DNA from: Pseudomonadota bacterium
GTDB taxonomy: Bacteria > Pseudomonadota > Alphaproteobacteria > Acetobacterales > Acetobacteraceae
Assembly (NCBI GenBank): GCA_021784255.1
Contig: JAJXSZ010000020.1
Span: forward strand, 1-19,190
Direction: 5' to 3'
DNA: 19,190 nt
Part shown: piece after piece, positions 1-7,653 of the stretch
Numbering within the stretch: position 1 is the first letter of the stretch
Layout of the letters: each line of letters opens with the position of its first letter
The notes under the pieces: model-generated
Database searches by the model: none
What the model saw: only the letters and a program-made list of their open reading frames with translations
What the model was told of the DNA's origin: nothing
Made by a program: the position numbers and the translations under genes

Positions 1-20
1 TGGCGGGGCTGTACGCCTAG
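1..20 (+). CDS. possible C-terminal tail of an upstream gene (partial)
   Basis: Reading from base 3, the frame gives Ala-Gly-Leu-Tyr-Ala followed by TAG at 18-20. This could be the last residues of a gene entering from the left, 41 bp before the nanE start. Only six codons are visible, so neither the frame nor any function can be established. The only support is the position directly upstream of a same-strand operon. Confidence 0.2.
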
Positions 21-61
21 GACGCCTTGCGTCCCGCCTCGCGTTGCGGCGCAATGGCCGG

Positions 62-742
62 ATGCTGGTAGCCCGTCGCAGCCTCATCGTCTCCGCCCAG
101 GCGGCCGCCGGCAATCCGCTGCGCGGGCCGTATTTCATGGCGGCGATGGCGCTGGCCGCCGAGCAGGGGGGTGCGGCGGCGATCCGCGCCGAGGGGGTGG
201 CGGACATCGCCGCCATCCGCGCGGCGGTGCGGGTGCCGATCATCGGCCTCATCAAGCTCGACCTGCCGGCCGAACAGGTACGCATCACCACCAGCCTCGC
301 GGACGCGGCGGCGGCGATCGGTGCCGGGGCGGACATGGTGGCGATCGACGCGACGCTGCGGCCGCGCAACGGTCCGCCCGCGCGCGAGCTGATCGGGCGC
401 ATCCGCGCGGAGCTGGGCCGGCCGGTGCTGGCCGATGTCGCCACCCTTGCCGAGGGCGAGGCCGCCGCGGCGGCGGGGGCGGAGGCGGTGGCGACGACGC
501 TCGCCGGCTACACCGAAGAGACCGCGGACCTCGCGGGCCCGGCGATCGCGCTGGTGCGCGCCCTGGCCGGGCGGCTCGGCGTGCCGGTCGTGGCCGAGGG
601 CCACTACCAGGAACCAGCGCAGGTGGCCGCGGCGATCGCGGCCGGGGCGCACGCCGTCGTCGTCGGCACCGCGATCACCAACCCACGCGAAATCACGCGC
701 CGTTTCGCTGCCGTGATGTCCGCCCGCGGGCCCGCCGCTTGA
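62..742 (+). CDS. nanE: putative N-acetylmannosamine-6-phosphate 2-epimerase
   Basis: The 226-aa protein is a NanE-family TIM barrel that interconverts ManNAc-6-P and GlcNAc-6-P in the cytoplasm. Visible signatures are LIVSAQ near the N-terminus, EQGGAAAIRAEG (34-45), PIIGLIK (59-65), ADMVAIDAT (90-98), VVAEG (176-180) and the C-terminal VVVGTAITNP (199-208). Lys65 and Glu179 match the catalytic Lys/Glu pair known from characterised NanE enzymes. I chose ATG 62 because family members begin a few residues before the LIVS strand; an in-frame TTG at 44 would add six residues. The stop overlaps the TTG start of the next gene (TTGA), indicating translational coupling to the sugar kinase. No NanA lyase is in the window, so the source of ManNAc-6-P is probably the kinase partner (inference). 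Confidence 0.9.
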   Translation: MLVARRSLIVSAQAAAGNPLRGPYFMAAMALAAEQGGAAAIRAEGVADIAAIRAAVRVPIIGLIKLDLPAEQVRITTSLADAAAAIGAGADMVAIDATLRPRNGPPARELIGRIRAELGRPVLADVATLAEGEAAAAAGAEAVATTLAGYTEETADLAGPAIALVRALAGRLGVPVVAEGHYQEPAQVAAAIAAGAHAVVVGTAITNPREITRRFAAVMSARGPAA

Positions 743-1593
743 GCCTGCTGCTGACGCTCGATGTCGGCGGCTCGGCGTCGCGCTGGGTGCTGCGCGACGC
801 GGCGGGCGAGCGCGCGCGGGGCGAGCTGCCGGCGGCCTCGGGGCATTTGTTCATCGCGGCGGAGGAGGCGCGGTTCCGCGCGCTCGCCGCGGCGCTGGCG
901 CACGCGCTGCCGATGCGCCCTGCCCAGGTGTTGGCCGGCGTGACCGGGCTCGACGCGACGGCCCCGGAAGCGCGGCATGCGCGCGCGATCCTGGCCGAGG
1001 CGCTGGCGCTGCCGGAATCGGCCGTCGGCGTGACCAACGATGCCAACCTCGCCTATCGCACGGCGTTTGCGCCCGGCGAGGGACACCTCGTCTATTGCGG
1101 GACCGGATCGGTCGCGCTGCACATCCGCAGCGATGGCTCGGAGGTGCGCGCCGGCGGGCGGGGCATGCTGATCGACGATGCCGGCTCGGCGTTCTGGATC
1201 GGGCAGCGGGCGCTGCGGCGCGCCTGGCGCGAGCGCGAGGAGAACCCCGCAGCGCCGCTGTCACCGCTGGCACAGGTGCTCGCGGCGGCTATCGGCGGCG
1301 AGTCCTGGGATCACCAGAGGGGCTTCGTCTATGCCGGCGGGCGCGACGCGATCGCGCAGCTGGCGCGGGCCGTGGCGAGCGTGGCGCAGGCGGAGGACAT
1401 CTTCGCCGACGCCGGGCGGGAATTGGCGCGGCTGGCGAATATTCTCATCCGCCTGGCGGGAGCGAAACCGATCGCGCTGGGCGGACGCGCGTGGCTGCTG
1501 CATCCGGCGATCGAGGCTAATTTCCGGGCCGCCCTGGCGGCCGGCGTGCCGATCCGCCACGGCGCGCCGGGCGCGGGCCCCGCCATCCTCTAG
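739..1593 (+). CDS. BadF/BadG/BcrA/BcrD-type N-acetyl-amino-sugar kinase
   Basis: The 284-aa protein has the actin/hexokinase ATPase fold of the BadF/BadG family, which includes N-acetylglucosamine kinases. Visible motifs are phosphate-1 LTLDVGGSASRW (5-16), the Asn-Asp pair in GVTNDANLAY (97-106), phosphate-2 YCGTGSVALHI (119-129), the GRGMLIDDAGSAFWIG segment (140-155), and a C-terminal ALGGRAWLL adenosine-type motif. In place of the usual GDEGS in the 140-155 segment it has DDAGS. The family phosphorylates GlcNAc or related sugars with ATP. Coupling to nanE suggests a substrate such as ManNAc, GlcNAc or a muropeptide sugar, but the exact sugar cannot be read from sequence. The TTG start overlaps the nanE stop. 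The TAG stop lies inside the first copy of the interspersed repeat, so the native C-terminus may have been altered by that insertion. Confidence 0.8.
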   Translation: MSLLLTLDVGGSASRWVLRDAAGERARGELPAASGHLFIAAEEARFRALAAALAHALPMRPAQVLAGVTGLDATAPEARHARAILAEALALPESAVGVTNDANLAYRTAFAPGEGHLVYCGTGSVALHIRSDGSEVRAGGRGMLIDDAGSAFWIGQRALRRAWREREENPAAPLSPLAQVLAAAIGGESWDHQRGFVYAGGRDAIAQLARAVASVAQAEDIFADAGRELARLANILIRLAGAKPIALGGRAWLLHPAIEANFRAALAAGVPIRHGAPGAGPAIL

Positions 1594-1678
1594 AGCCATA
1601 TCCGACCAGTTAGAATCATCTGGTTAGAATCATCTGGCTGGATTTGTTGCTCGAGAAAACTTGCAATCCGGAGCAACC
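1590..1678 (-). repeat. interspersed palindromic element, truncated copy (copy 1)
   Basis: It begins with CTAGAGC and matches about the first 80 bases of the 14054 copy: shared blocks include ATATCCGACCAG, TAGAATCATCTGG and AAACTTG-AATCC, then GAGCAAC. The rest of the full-length element is missing. The 14-bp unit TTAGAATCATCTGG is tandemly duplicated (1610-1623 and 1624-1637), unlike in the other copies. The element fills nearly all of the space between two convergent genes and contains the kinase stop codon. The strand is given relative to the 18045 copy. Confidence 0.85.
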
Positions 1679-1683
1679 TGGCC

Positions 1684-2559
1684 CTAACCGCCCTGCCCGA
1701 GGACCCAGCCTTCCCAGCGCCGGATCGCGGGATCGTCGGGGATGTGGTCGGGTCGGGCGCCGTCGGCGACGGCGATGACGCACAGGACTCCCAGAACGCA
1801 ATCGAAACGATCCTCGCCGGCGGCATCGGCGCCGAAGCCGTCCGCGAGGCGTTGCGCCAAGGTGCGCGACGGGCGGGCGGCGAGGCGGCGCATGGCGGCG
1901 CGGATCGCCGGAGCCATCGCGGTGCGGTCGGCCTGGCGGCGCTTGCTGCCCTGGCGGCGGACACCGAGCTGGACCATGGCGTCGGCGGGATAGGTCTCGG
2001 CGAGGACCACGCCGCCGGCCTCGGCCGCACCGGCGAGGAGCGCATGCAGCCCGCCCTCGAAGGGCCAAAGGTGCGGCGGGCAAGGCGAAAGCAGGGCCGG
2101 GATCAGCATGTCGCGCCAGGCCGAGAGGGCGGATTTACCGGCCTGGTTGGCGCCCAGGGTCCAGAACAGCGGCGCGCCGGCCGGGCGCGCACCGGTCGCC
2201 CGGTCGCAGGCGCGGCCCAGCGAGGGGATGGCGAGAGCGGCGGCATGGGAGGCGCGCGTCATGCCGGCGCGGCCGCGGCGTGGATAGAAGGGCCGGTCGG
2301 GCGAGACCTCCGCCAGCGTGTCGCAGACGCGGAAGAACCCTGGCCGCGCTGCGAGACCCTTCAGGAAAGCGACGAAGTCGGGTGCGCGCGCGTGGGCGGC
2401 GCCATAGGCGGCCGGCAGGCCGAGCGGGAAATCGACCCCCAGCACCACGCCGCCTCCGGCAGCGCGCGCGGCAAGCCGGGCCAGCAGCGTCGCGGGATCG
2501 CCCACCGCCTCGGGGGCGGCGAGGCGCCAACCGTGCGCAACGCGCTCGGCCACGGCCAT
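1684..2559 (-). CDS. conserved hypothetical protein, possibly RNase H-fold (DUF429-like)
   Basis: At least 291 aa. Features suggesting an RNase H-like fold are the strand VVLGVDFPLGLP (38-49) with an acidic residue at Asp43, Glu188 in LAETYPAD, and a C-terminal EDRFDCVLGVLCVIAVADG with Asp253; this spacing of carboxylates resembles DUF429. LGANQAGKS (135-143) formally fits a Walker A pattern but lies mid-domain and is probably not a P-loop. The first ATG is at 2559. However, the frame stays open upstream and encodes HADWSVDARKRW directly before that Met, which looks like conserved N-terminal protein. No ATG, GTG or TTG exists there; a CTG at 2628, seven bases after the stop of the upstream gene, is the only candidate. 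The fold assignment is tentative and the function unknown. Confidence 0.65.
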   Translation of the reverse strand: MAVAERVAHGWRLAAPEAVGDPATLLARLAARAAGGGVVLGVDFPLGLPAAYGAAHARAPDFVAFLKGLAARPGFFRVCDTLAEVSPDRPFYPRRGRAGMTRASHAAALAIPSLGRACDRATGARPAGAPLFWTLGANQAGKSALSAWRDMLIPALLSPCPPHLWPFEGGLHALLAGAAEAGGVVLAETYPADAMVQLGVRRQGSKRRQADRTAMAPAIRAAMRRLAARPSRTLAQRLADGFGADAAGEDRFDCVLGVLCVIAVADGARPDHIPDDPAIRRWEGWVLGQGG

Positions 2560-2635
2560 CCAGCGCTTGCGCGCATCGACGCTCCAATCCGCGTGCGCGG
2601 CGAGGCGCGGCTGGACTTCGGCGAGCAGGGAGGGT

Positions 2636-2836
2636 CTAGAGAGGCTTATGCGCCCGGTCCAGCAGACGCGAGAACAACCCCGGCTTCTTCGGCGTTTCCC
2701 GCTTTTCCGCCGCCGCGGCCTTCTCCCGGTCCTTGGTGTCCCGGTCCTTGGCGGCGAGCCATTTGTCCAGGCTCATGCCGGCCTTGGCGGCCCGTTTCGC
2801 TTCGTAGGCGCGCTGTGCATCGGTCATCTGCTTCAT
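2636..2836 (-). CDS. small basic hypothetical protein (66 aa)
   Basis: This is a 66-aa, highly charged, Lys/Arg/Ala-rich protein beginning MKQMTDAQRAYEAKRAAKAG. A short helical head (TDAQRAYEAKRAAKAGMSLDKWL, 5-27, with MSLDKW as a compact motif) is followed by a Lys/Glu/Asp-rich stretch predicted to be helical or disordered, then a basic tail KKPGLFSRLLDRAHKPL. There is no signal peptide or Cys. I chose ATG 2836 because it starts the conserved-looking helical part; a longer open frame runs to 3031 but would overlap the DUF1491 gene on the other strand. It lies just upstream of, and probably in one transcript with, the RNase H-like gene. I do not recognise a characterised family. Confidence 0.6.
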   Translation of the reverse strand: MKQMTDAQRAYEAKRAAKAGMSLDKWLAAKDRDTKDREKAAAAEKRETPKKPGLFSRLLDRAHKPL

Positions 2837-2879
2837 GGGCGCCGCCTTAGCATGAGCCCCAGCCGATGACACCCCGGGC

Positions 2880-3203
2880 ATGACCGCAAGGCTCAAATCG
2901 GCGATCTGGGTCCAGGCGACGCTGCGCGCGGGACTCAACGGGGTCGTGCTGCACAAGGGCGATCCGGATGCGGGCGGCCTCCTGGTGGTGCTGCGCGGCC
3001 GGCAGGGACTGGCGATTTTTTCGCGCATCACCGGGGCTGACGGCGAGCCGGCCTGGCTGCGCGCGGTGGGCCCGCAGCCGCTCGGGGAGGCGGAGGCGGA
3101 GGCCTATATCTCGCGCCAGACCGCGCGCGACCCCGATCTGTGGGTGATCGAGCTGGAGGTGCCGGATCTCGTTCTCCCCTTCGATGGCCGGGTCGTCGGC
3201 TGA
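2880..3203 (+). CDS. DUF1491 family protein
   Basis: The 107-aa protein has the DUF1491 pattern: LKSAIWVQATLRAGLNG near the N-terminus, a KGDPDAGGLLVVLRG segment (26-40), then a short beta-rich body, an acidic helix LGEAEAEAYISRQTARDPDLWVIELE in pieces, and a terminal PDLVLPFDGRVVG. The family is small, cytoplasmic, almost confined to alphaproteobacteria, and of unknown function. It lies divergent from the small basic protein, with 43 bp between the two starts, so they may share a promoter region. No better start is available: ATG 2866 is in another frame and stops at once. Confidence 0.8.
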   Translation: MTARLKSAIWVQATLRAGLNGVVLHKGDPDAGGLLVVLRGRQGLAIFSRITGADGEPAWLRAVGPQPLGEAEAEAYISRQTARDPDLWVIELEVPDLVLPFDGRVVG

Positions 3204-3387
3204 CGCCTGGCTCTGGTAGGGCCGCAACAGAGTGTTGCCGTTGCGCCACAGCCGACGCGGCGAATGTTGGCAATTCCGTGTCTGGACTGGCGGCTTCGCC
3301 GTCTTGAAGCTAATTACTCAGGGATGATTCGGGGCCACGCGGCCTCAGGTGCGTGGCTGCATGCGCCGAAAACGAACGGAGAAATTC

Positions 3388-4419
3388 ATGAACACGCGTT
3401 CCATGCTGCTCGCCGCGAGCATTCTGGCCGTACCCGCCCTTGCCTCGGCGCAGCCGGTAAACGGCCTCTATGTCGGTGGCGGTCTCGGTCTCAACTTCCT
3501 CCAGTCGCTGCGGGCCACGCACAACCCGAGTGGCAACAAGTCCACCTGGGGCACCGGTGTCGGCCCGGTCGTCGTCGGCTCCATCGGCTGGGGCTTCGGC
3601 AACGGCCTGCGCGCCGAGCTCGAGGCGAACTTCCGCCACAACACCCTGCACAACAGCTCGCCGCTGTCGGGCGGCACGCTGCAGACCTATGGCGCGATGG
3701 CCAACGCCCTCTATGACTTCGATGTCGGCGCAGGCTGGATCTATCCGTATGTCGGCGTCGGCGTCGGCTACGAGGCCGAGAACCTCCGCGGCGGCCATGC
3801 CGGCAACCTGACCATCAACAACGGGACGAAGGGTGGCTTCGCCGCGCAGGGCATCATCGGCGCGGCCTTCCCGATCAGCTCCGCGCCCGGCCTGTCGGTG
3901 ACCGCCGAATACCGGTTCATGGATGTGCTGCACAACCCGAGCTATTCCACCAGCGCCACTGGCGAGACGGTCAAGTTCGGCGACCAGCTGCACCACTCGA
4001 TCCTGATCGGCCTGCGCTACGCGTTCAACGCAGCGCCGCCGCCGCCGCCGCCGGCCCCGGCTCCCGCCGCGGCCCCGGCGCCGGCGCCGGCGCGCACCTA
4101 CCTCGTGTTCTTCGACTGGGATAAGGCGGACCTGACGGCCCGCGCCCGCTCCATCATCGCCGAGGCCGCCCAGGCTTCGACGCGGGTGAACACGACGCAG
4201 ATCGAGGCCAACGGCTACACCGACCTCTCCGGCACCGCCGCCTACAACATGGGCCTGTCGATCCGCCGCGCCGACGCGGTGGCGGCCGAGCTGGTCCGCG
4301 ACGGCGTGCCGAAGAACATCATCTACGTGAAGGGCTTCGGCGAGACCCACCCGCTGGTGCCGACGGCCAAAGGCGTGCGCGAGCCGCAGAACCGTCGCGT
4401 GGAGATCATCCTGAAGTAA
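3388..4419 (+). CDS. OmpA-family outer-membrane protein (beta-barrel plus peptidoglycan-binding domain)
   Basis: 343 aa. Residues 1-21 are a signal peptide ending ALASA before QPVNG. Residues 22-213 form an OmpA-like eight-stranded barrel with alternating patterns such as GLYVGGGLGLNF, WIYPYVGVGVGYEAE and SILIGLRYAF. A Pro/Ala linker (217-236) leads to a C-terminal OmpA domain (238-343) with TYLVFFDWDKADLT, NGYTD (Asp279), SIRRADAV (Arg294) and the closing NRRVEI. Asp279 and Arg294 match the residues that bind diaminopimelate in OmpA. It should anchor the outer membrane to peptidoglycan. GGAG lies six bases before ATG 3388; an in-frame ATG upstream would give a basic 13-residue extension before the signal peptide and is rejected. 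Codons are strongly C-ending, consistent with high expression. A strong terminator follows. Confidence 0.93.
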   Translation: MNTRSMLLAASILAVPALASAQPVNGLYVGGGLGLNFLQSLRATHNPSGNKSTWGTGVGPVVVGSIGWGFGNGLRAELEANFRHNTLHNSSPLSGGTLQTYGAMANALYDFDVGAGWIYPYVGVGVGYEAENLRGGHAGNLTINNGTKGGFAAQGIIGAAFPISSAPGLSVTAEYRFMDVLHNPSYSTSATGETVKFGDQLHHSILIGLRYAFNAAPPPPPPAPAPAAAPAPAPARTYLVFFDWDKADLTARARSIIAEAAQASTRVNTTQIEANGYTDLSGTAAYNMGLSIRRADAVAAELVRDGVPKNIIYVKGFGETHPLVPTAKGVREPQNRRVEIILK

Positions 4420-4443
4420 CGGCGAGCTTCTCGCCGGCGTGGG

Positions 4444-4470
4444 AAAGGGCGCCCTTGCGGCGCCCTTTTT
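4444..4470 (+). terminator. Rho-independent terminator after the OmpA gene
   Basis: A perfect 10-bp stem, AAAGGGCGCC (4444-4453) with GGCGCCCTTT (4459-4468), encloses the loop CTTGC and runs into five T residues. It lies 24 bp after the OmpA stop codon and separates that gene from the transporter operon. Confidence 0.9.
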
Positions 4471-4500
4471 CGTGCGCGGGGACCTGGTTTCGTGCGCGGG

Positions 4501-4542
4501 ACCTGGCGGGTGCCGCTTCGGGCGCCGCGGCGGCCGCCAGGT
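4501..4542. promoter_or_regulatory. 9-bp inverted repeat upstream of the ABC transporter operon
   Basis: ACCTGGCGG (4501-4509) is perfectly inverted as CCGCCAGGT (4534-4542), with a very GC-rich 24-nt interior. It ends 79 bp before the start of the binding-protein gene and has no T-run, so an operator or leader structure is more likely than a terminator. A partial direct repeat of CGTGCGCGGGACCTGG lies just upstream (4471-4506). Confidence 0.4.
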
Positions 4543-4621
4543 CAGACTTGAATCAATCTTTGCAACATGAAACAACGTCGCCGTCCAAGCAAAACACACT
4601 CGATCAATGGAGGAATGTCCG

Positions 4622-5788
4622 ATGTCACGCTCCCGCCCAGGGCCGAGCCCCTATGCGCTCGCGCTGCCGGCGCTCGCGCTCGCCGCCATCGGCCTCGCGA
4701 CGACGGCCCCGAAGGCCATGGCGCAGGACCTGCAGATCGCGATCCCCGCCGAACTGACCGGCAGCGGTGCCTCCGTCGGCGTGCTGTGGCGCGACGGCGC
4801 CGAGATGGCGATCGACGAGCTCAACGCCAAGGGCGGCATCCTCGGCCACAAGCTCACCTACACGGTCTACGACACCCAGACCAATCCCTCGGTCTCGCGC
4901 GCGGTGATCCAGAAGGCGCTCGACGGGCATCCCTATGCCGTTCTGGGTCCGGTCTATTCCGGGTCCGTTATGGTCGATGAGCCGCTGACACAGAAGGCGG
5001 GGATCACGGAGATCATGGGCGGTGTCGCCGACAACCTCACCGCCGCCGGCGATCCCACCATCTTCCGCACCACGGCGGCGCAGTCGCAGGTGCTGATGCC
5101 CGCCGTGATCTATATGAAGGACACCCTGCACGCGAAGCGCGTGGCGATGATCTGGGTGAACGACGATTACGGCATCGGCGGACACAAGGCGATGCAGGCC
5201 GATCTCAAGAAGGCCGGGCTCCAGCTCGTGGTCGATGATTCCGCCGAAGCCGGGCAGATCAGCTTCGCGCCCGACATCCTCAAGATCCGCGCCGCCCACC
5301 CGGACGCGATCTTCGTCTACCTGCACGAGGAGGAGAACGCGCGGCTGATGAAGGGGCTGAAGCAGCAGGGCATCAAGAGCCCGATCATGGGCGGCACGGT
5401 CACCGATCAGCAGACGATCAAGCTCGCCGGCGGCGCCGCCGAGGGCGCGCTGTCGATCGGCGGGATGGACATCTCCGCCCCGGTGCCGGCGGTGGCCGCG
5501 TTCCACAAGCGCTTCCTCGCCCGTTTCCATGTCGAACCGGATCACAACGCGCTGCAGGCCTACATGGCGGTGTGGATGATCAAGGCCGGCACGGAGAAGA
5601 TGGGCAAGGCGGACGCCAAGGGGCTCGCGGCGGCGTTGCACGGCATGACCATCACACCCGACAAGCAGCCCGGGATCCTGTTCCCGATGCACATCCTGGC
5701 GAACGGCGACATCGACAACGGCAGCCTGCTGACCACCGTGAAGGGCGGCCAACAGGTGGTGCTGAAGGTCATCCCACCGGCACAATGA
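4622..5788 (+). CDS. branched-chain amino acid/HAAT ABC transporter substrate-binding protein
   Basis: The 388-aa periplasmic binding protein belongs to the Leu/Ile/Val-binding (type I, Peripla_BP_6) family. The signal peptide spans 1-34, ending PKAMA before QDLQIAIP. The mature part starts with the canonical pattern IPAELTGSGASVGVLWRDGAEMAIDELNAKGGILGHKL, seen here as short blocks, followed by the YDTQTNPSVSRAVIQKAL region and the two-lobed body (MIWVNDDYGIGGHKAM, AHPDAIFVYLHEE). GGAGGA at 4609-4614 sits seven bases before ATG 4622; an ATG at 4607 lies ahead of that ribosome-binding site and is rejected. It is the first gene of the five-gene transporter operon. The ligand cannot be assigned; this family also binds amides, urea and aromatic or short-chain acids. 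Confidence 0.92.
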   Translation: MSRSRPGPSPYALALPALALAAIGLATTAPKAMAQDLQIAIPAELTGSGASVGVLWRDGAEMAIDELNAKGGILGHKLTYTVYDTQTNPSVSRAVIQKALDGHPYAVLGPVYSGSVMVDEPLTQKAGITEIMGGVADNLTAAGDPTIFRTTAAQSQVLMPAVIYMKDTLHAKRVAMIWVNDDYGIGGHKAMQADLKKAGLQLVVDDSAEAGQISFAPDILKIRAAHPDAIFVYLHEEENARLMKGLKQQGIKSPIMGGTVTDQQTIKLAGGAAEGALSIGGMDISAPVPAVAAFHKRFLARFHVEPDHNALQAYMAVWMIKAGTEKMGKADAKGLAAALHGMTITPDKQPGILFPMHILANGDIDNGSLLTTVKGGQQVVLKVIPPAQ

Positions 5789-5815
5789 CGGCGACCGTCT
5801 GACGCGAGAGCACCG

Positions 5816-6688
5816 TTGTTCTGGCTCCTCGCGCAACTGCTCGTCGCCGGCCTGGCGATCGGGGCGATCTACGCCCTGATCGCGATCGGCTTCTCGCTGC
5901 TGTGGCAGGGAGCGCAGACGGTCAACTTCGCGCAGGGTGATTTCGTTTCGCTACCGGCCTTCGCGATCCTCGGCTTCACGGCGCTCGGCCTGCCGCTCTG
6001 GCTCGCGATCCCCGCCGCTCTCGCGGTAGCGGTCCTGGTGCTCGGCCTGCTGTTCAAGCGCGTGCTGGTGCAGCCGATGCTGCACCATGGCGTGCTGCAA
6101 CTGGCGATCGCCACCATGGCGCTCTCGATCTTCCTCGAGAACGTCCTCAAGGATACGGGCGGCGCCGAGGCTTACCCGTTCCCCGGGCTTACGGGCGGGT
6201 TCAACCTCGGGGCGCTGTTCCTCGACTGGCAGAGCCTGACGGTGCTTGCGGTGACGGTGGTGACGGTCAGCGCGCTCAATGCGTTTCTCTCGCGCACACG
6301 CACCGGGCGGGCGATGCAGGCGACGGCGCAGAACCCGTCCGTGGCGCGACTGCTCGGCATCGATGTCGAGCGCATGATCATGCTCACCTTCGTCATCAAC
6401 GCGGTGCTGGTAACGCTCGCGGCGGTGCTGATCAGCCCGGTCTATCTGGTGAAGTTCGATAATGGCGGGCAGATCGGGCTCACCGCCTTTTCGGCCGCAA
6501 TCGTGGGCGGCTTCAACCAGGTGCGCGGGGCCGTCGTCGGCGGGCTGCTGCTCGGCGTCGTCGAGACCTTTGCCGCGACCTATGGGCCGGATCAATACCG
6601 GACCGCCGTGCCGATGGTGCTGCTGATCCTGTTCGTGCTGTTCCGCCCGCACGGTCTGCTCGGCCGGCGCGAGGAGCGGCGGGTATGA
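5816..6688 (+). CDS. livH: branched-chain amino acid ABC transporter permease, LivH type
   Basis: The 290-aa, very hydrophobic inner-membrane protein belongs to the LivH/BPD_transp_2 family. It has the hallmark start AIGAIYALIAIGFSLLWQG and the following NFAQGDF (residues around 39-45), multiple membrane spans, the cytoplasmic loop ALNAFLSRTRTGRAMQATAQ and NPSVARLLGID, and a C-terminal VGGFNQVRGAVVGGLLLG segment. It forms half of the transmembrane channel with the next gene. It starts at TTG 5816 with GAGAG six bases upstream; no in-frame ATG fits the conserved N-terminus. Its stop overlaps the next start (ATGA), indicating translational coupling. Confidence 0.92.
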   Translation: MFWLLAQLLVAGLAIGAIYALIAIGFSLLWQGAQTVNFAQGDFVSLPAFAILGFTALGLPLWLAIPAALAVAVLVLGLLFKRVLVQPMLHHGVLQLAIATMALSIFLENVLKDTGGAEAYPFPGLTGGFNLGALFLDWQSLTVLAVTVVTVSALNAFLSRTRTGRAMQATAQNPSVARLLGIDVERMIMLTFVINAVLVTLAAVLISPVYLVKFDNGGQIGLTAFSAAIVGGFNQVRGAVVGGLLLGVVETFAATYGPDQYRTAVPMVLLILFVLFRPHGLLGRREERRV

Positions 6689-7653
6689 TGCGCGGACGCC
6701 CCGGCGCGCTGCTGGCAACCGCGCTCGCGGGGATTCTCGCGGTCGGGCTGCTTAGTTTCGTACTCGAACCATATGGGGTTTATCTGCTCTCGCTGTGGGC
6801 GGTGTATACGGTCGCGGCGATCGGGCTCAACCTCACGCTCGGCTATGCCGGGCAGATCTCGCTGGCGCAGGCGACTTTCGTCGGCGTCGGCGCCTATGCC
6901 ACCGCGCTGCTGATGCCGCATGGCTGGCCATTCGGCGCGACGCTGGCGCTGGCGGGCGGGCTCTGCTTCGGCCTCGGCCTCCTGTTCGGGTTCCCGGCAC
7001 TGCGGGTGCAGGGGCATTACCTCGCGTTCGTGACGCTGGCGCTGACCACGCTCGCCTTTCTCGTCATGCGCAACGAGGCGTGGCTGACCGGCGGGGTGCA
7101 GGGCATCGCGCATATCGCGCGGCCGGTGCCCTTCACCTCCGGGCGCGCCTTCCTGATGCTCTGCCTCTTGGTGCTGACGCTGGTCACCGTCGCGACCTGG
7201 TGGCTGCTGCGCTCGCCGTGGGGGCGCGCCTTCATCGCGCTGCGCGAGAACCCGATACGGGCGGCAAGCCTCGGCGTGGACGTGCGCGGCTACACGTTGC
7301 TCTCGTTCGCCATCGGCGCGGCGCTGGGCGGCGTCTGTGGCAGCCTCTATGCACCGCTGGTGCAGTACGTGGAGCCCTCGCCCTTCGCGCTCGCCCTGTC
7401 GCTGTCGCTGCTGCTGATGGTGGTGGTGGGCGGCTCCGGCTCCTTCCTCGGGCCCTATGTCGGCGCGCTGGTCGCCGTTCTGCTCCCGGAATGGCTCCGC
7501 TTCATGCAGGATTACTACCTGGTGGTGTATGCCATGGTGGTGATGCTGCTGCTCGCGGTATGCCCGGATGGGCTGGTGGGCCTGGCCGGGCGGATGCTCG
7601 ACCGGCAGCGGCGCGGGCACCCCGCAGAGCCGGCCGATGGCGGGAAGGCATGA
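6685..7653 (+). CDS. livM: branched-chain amino acid ABC transporter permease, LivM type
   Basis: The 322-aa integral membrane protein belongs to the LivM family. Diagnostic blocks are LGYAGQISLAQATFVGVGAY (near residues 52-71), FPALRVQGHYLAFVTLALTT, the cytoplasmic coupling loop SPWGRAFIALRENPIRAASL with LGVDV, and GSGSFLGPYVGAL near the C-terminus. It pairs with LivH as the second half of the pore. It overlaps livH by 4 bp at its start and the next gene by 4 bp at its end (both ATGA). A second Met follows at once (ATGATG), so initiation could occur at 6685 or 6688. It ends in a short hydrophilic tail. Confidence 0.92.
   Translation: MMRGRPGALLATALAGILAVGLLSFVLEPYGVYLLSLWAVYTVAAIGLNLTLGYAGQISLAQATFVGVGAYATALLMPHGWPFGATLALAGGLCFGLGLLFGFPALRVQGHYLAFVTLALTTLAFLVMRNEAWLTGGVQGIAHIARPVPFTSGRAFLMLCLLVLTLVTVATWWLLRSPWGRAFIALRENPIRAASLGVDVRGYTLLSFAIGAALGGVCGSLYAPLVQYVEPSPFALALSLSLLLMVVVGGSGSFLGPYVGALVAVLLPEWLRFMQDYYLVVYAMVVMLLLAVCPDGLVGLAGRMLDRQRRGHPAEPADGGKA

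Noticed and set aside
1610..1637. Tandem 14-bp repeats as the start of a CRISPR-like array
   Set aside because: Only two units, no spacer between them, and they are explained as slippage in an interspersed repeat.
2130..2156. LGANQAGKS in the RNase H-like protein as a Walker A P-loop
   Set aside because: It fits the pattern formally, but there is no preceding beta-strand typical of P-loops and no Walker B or other NTPase motif downstream.
1744..2850. 368-codon plus-strand frame opposite the RNase H-like and small basic genes
   Set aside because: Arg/Gly-rich low-complexity translation; the minus-strand product has coherent motifs. Some doubt remains because both strands here are weakly characterised.
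3310..4599. 429-codon open frame antisense to the OmpA gene
   Set aside because: Translation is Arg/Val/Gly/His-rich without domains, and the opposite strand is a clear OmpA protein with signal peptide and terminator. It is a high-GC shadow.
4625..5836. Long minus-strand open frame opposite the binding-protein gene
   Set aside because: Low-complexity His/Arg/Asp-rich translation; the plus strand encodes an unmistakable periplasmic binding protein.
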